Assembly (NCBI GenBank): GCA_947631445.1
Contig: CANRLN010000001.1
Coordinates: 62,001 to 126,000 of the forward strand
Direction of reading: 5' to 3'
DNA length: 64,000 nucleotides
Source of the DNA: an uncultured Clostridia bacterium
GTDB lineage: Bacteria > Bacillota > Clostridia > Oscillospirales > Ruminococcaceae
Shown: one piece after another, positions 62,146 to 64,000 of the stretch
How the letters are laid out: the number at the start of each line of letters is the position of its first letter
How positions within the stretch are numbered: the first letter of the stretch is position 1
Notes under the pieces: model-generated
The model's database searches: none
What the model saw: only the letters and a program-made list of their open reading frames with translations
Told to the model about the DNA's origin: nothing
Made by a program: the position numbers and the translations under genes

Positions 62146-63144
62146 TTAAAAATCTTCGGCAATTTCAAGCATATCGGTTATAAATATTCCATATCCACAA
62201 ACAGGATTATTAATAAGCACATGGGTTATTGCTCCAGCAAGTTTTCCGTCTTGAACTATTGGTGAACCGCTCATGCCCTGCACAATTCCTCCTGTTTTTT
62301 CAAGCAGTCGCTCATCTGTAACACGGATTATCATATCATGTTCTGCGTTTTGATTTACTTTATCAATGTTTATAGTATAGGTTTGCGGAGTTTGCCCGTC
62401 AATGGTAGCTATAATTTCTGCTTCGCCGGTGTGGATTTCACTTGCAAAATCAATTGGCATTTCAATTCCCTCGGGCGGATTGTCCAGCGTCCCAAAAATT
62501 CCGCAGGGCGAATTTGACAGAACCTCTCCTTGTTTTTTGCCATAGAATTTTCCCAAAAGTTCGCCTGCTTTTCCTATTTTGCCCTTTTTAATATCAAATA
62601 TCTCCACATTATTTACCGTTCCTTGAGATATGGAAAGGGGTCTTTCGCTTCCGCTTTCGCAGATTGGGTGTCCAAGACCTCCAAAAACCTTTGTGTCGGG
62701 GTCATAAAAGGTCATTGTGCCTATTCCAGCACAGCTATCAATTAATTCTATTCCTGCTTTATAAACCGAATTTTCAAATATTGGTTCAAAGCTAATTTGC
62801 TCCGACTCACCGTTTTTGCCTTTTATAACCGTCAGATTAATTCTTTCTCCACAACAGTTGGCAAGCATATTTGCAATCTCGCTACAGCTTGAAATACTCT
62901 TTGAACCGACTTTTATAATACAGTCGCCAACCTCTAATCCTGCTTTTTTTGCAGGACTTTGCTCGGAAAATCCAACAACCTCCACACCTTTGGTGGTTAT
63001 TTCCACCCCAAAAGGTTGTCCGCAGACGGTTACGGTCGGACGATTGTTATCATTAATATTGCTGTTTTCGGCATAGGCTGAAAAATTCGATGTACCAGCA
63101 GTTATACAAAAAAACAACAGGGTAATCGTTTTTTTAAAATTCAT
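62146..63144 (-). CDS. spoIVB: SpoIVB peptidase
   Basis: SpoIVB is the secreted serine peptidase (family S55) that signals from forespore to mother cell to activate sigma-K in Bacillus. The 332 residues have a signal peptide (to about residue 27), a PDZ domain (about 45-120: GFSEQSPAKKAGLEVGDCI), and the peptidase domain with catalytic His (FGGLGHPI) and Ser (GMSGSPIVQDGKLAGAITHV). GAGGTG selects ATG 63144 over upstream Mets. It is not next to spo0A or recN, unlike most spore formers. Confidence 0.95.
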   Translation of the reverse strand: MNFKKTITLLFFCITAGTSNFSAYAENSNINDNNRPTVTVCGQPFGVEITTKGVEVVGFSEQSPAKKAGLEVGDCIIKVGSKSISSCSEIANMLANCCGERINLTVIKGKNGESEQISFEPIFENSVYKAGIELIDSCAGIGTMTFYDPDTKVFGGLGHPICESGSERPLSISQGTVNNVEIFDIKKGKIGKAGELLGKFYGKKQGEVLSNSPCGIFGTLDNPPEGIEMPIDFASEIHTGEAEIIATIDGQTPQTYTINIDKVNQNAEHDMIIRVTDERLLEKTGGIVQGMSGSPIVQDGKLAGAITHVLINNPVCGYGIFITDMLEIAEDF

Positions 63145-63242
63145 TTTTTTTGCACCTCGTTTCATAAAATTTATATAAAAAAAATTATTTCTCCGGCGGA
63201 TAAAATATTCTGACCTGTAATACAATTATCGCTTGTTTTGCC

Positions 63243-63268
63243 TGTTTCTCTGCTGTTGCAGGGAAACA
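63243..63268. repeat. Dispersed palindrome, copy O, upstream of spoIVB
   Basis: TGTTTCTCTGC-tgtt-GCAGGGAAACA, 11-bp arms with one G-U pair, about 100 bp upstream of spoIVB. The rest of 63145-63508 is AT-rich, with only the promoter at 63433. Confidence 0.7.
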
Positions 63269-63432
63269 TATATTTTCCGCTTTTTTAAATCACAAATTTA
63301 TTTTCTGTAAATTCAAAAAAAATAATCTCTGTATTTTTTGTATGATTATTTTCAAATTTATTTTTTTCGGCAAAAAAGCAAAACAAATTAAAATCCATAT
63401 CATTTTTTCACAAAATTTTCAAAAAAATATAG

Positions 63433-63461
63433 TTGCATTTGCCGGAGTATTGTGGTATAAT
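63433..63461 (+). promoter_or_regulatory. Promoter of the final partial gene
   Basis: TTGCAT (63433-63438), 17 bp, TATAAT (63456-63461), 47 bp before the start codon. Confidence 0.7.
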
Positions 63462-63508
63462 TATAACAGGATATTTATTTTTTTTTAAAAGAAAGGAATT
63501 ATTTTTTT

Positions 63509-64000
63509 ATGGATATTTACAAAGAACAGATGGTAAAAAAACAATCAACCTCAGCCGACAAATCCAAAAAGGTAAGTCTTACGGTTATTGCGTTGTGTTT
63601 GTCAGGAATTTTTTTCCTGCTTTTAAGAGGAATTTCTATTATTCTTATAATTCTGCTCTGGCTTGGATATTTTTATCTTCTGAAAAATACCAATGTTGAG
63701 TTTGAATATATTTTGACCAACAGCGAACTGGATATTGATAAAATTACAGGGCAAACTACAAGAAAGCGTCTTATTACTGTTGATATTGGGCAGGCAAGCG
63801 AATTTTTTAAATACACAGACGAGGACGAAAACAAATTGGATAACGAGGCAACCTATGTTTATTCGGACGACTGCACCAACGAAAACATATATGTTTTAAA
63901 ATGCAAACACAAGGAACACGGAGATACTTATATATTCTTTTCGCCAAACAAAGAGATGGTGCAACTTATCACCGATTGCCTTCCAATGAACATTCGCACC
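63509..64000 (+). CDS. Small membrane protein, DUF6106-like (3' end outside window)
   Basis: The 164 visible codons begin MDIYKEQMVKKQST, then two closely spaced hydrophobic segments (SLTVIALCLSGIFFLLL and ISIILIILLWLGYFYLL) and a soluble region with TNVEFEYILTNSELDIDKI. The layout matches the clostridial DUF6106 family as I recall it, whose function is unknown. AAAGGAA precedes the ATG. The reading frame remains open at the window end. Confidence 0.75.
   Translation, partial: MDIYKEQMVKKQSTSADKSKKVSLTVIALCLSGIFFLLLRGISIILIILLWLGYFYLLKNTNVEFEYILTNSELDIDKITGQTTRKRLITVDIGQASEFFKYTDEDENKLDNEATYVYSDDCTNENIYVLKCKHKEHGDTYIFFSPNKEMVQLITDCLPMNIRT

Overview
The window is about 64 kb of a low-GC, endospore-forming Firmicute, most likely an anaerobic clostridial lineage (class Clostridia; Ruminococcaceae/Oscillospiraceae-like by gene style, which is an inference). 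Sporulation genes (spo0A, spoVAD, spoVAE, gpr, spoIVB), Gram-positive sigma-A promoters close to TTGACA-N17-TATAAT, strong GGAGG ribosome sites, frequent TTG/GTG starts, T-box leaders and zinc-type S14 and L36 all point there. I see no rRNA, tRNA, transposase, phage or CRISPR genes.

1-9.2 kb: origin side. A partial dnaA (minus) faces rpmH-rnpA-yidD-yidC-khpB (plus) across an AT-rich candidate oriC. The usual continuation (mnmE, mnmG, noc/parAB) is absent; spo0A comes next, then a 1.4-kb gene-free array of 363-bp higher-order repeats packed with ATACAATTGTAT-like palindromes, then citrate synthase. 9.2-16.6 kb: minus-strand housekeeping genes (amidohydrolase, dut, U32 peptidase, zapA, aroK, aroE, comEB, fabD).

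16.6-25.9 kb: a type II fatty-acid synthesis operon (fabH-fabK-fabG-chorismate mutase-fabF-accB-fabZ-accC-accD-accA-acpP), divergent from fabD, with palindromic TAGTAC sites in the shared promoter region. 26.0-27.5 kb: spoVAD-spoVAE. 27.7-43.8 kb: the S10/spc/alpha ribosomal protein superoperon with a perfect promoter and a structured leader, through secY, adk, map, infA, rpmJ, rpoA and rplQ.

43.8-64 kb: mixed accessory and housekeeping genes. These include a lipoprotein, PduL-type phosphotransacylase, a cysteine T-box with cysE-cysS, an Arc-type repressor, gpr, rpsT, an AEC transporter, comFC, an unknown gene, argJ, and a threonine T-box ahead of an unknown membrane protein and thrS. Then come secDF, an orphan ribbon-helix-helix protein, a MerR/TipA-type regulator, an aminotransferase, spoIVB, and the start of a small membrane protein.

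Two non-coding themes stand out. One is the 363-bp nested repeat array near the origin. The other is a dispersed family of about 15 short palindromes of the form TTTCCCCGCC-loop-GGCGGGGAAA at gene ends, most without a U-tract, some with longer conserved flanks that suggest a REP/MITE-like element.
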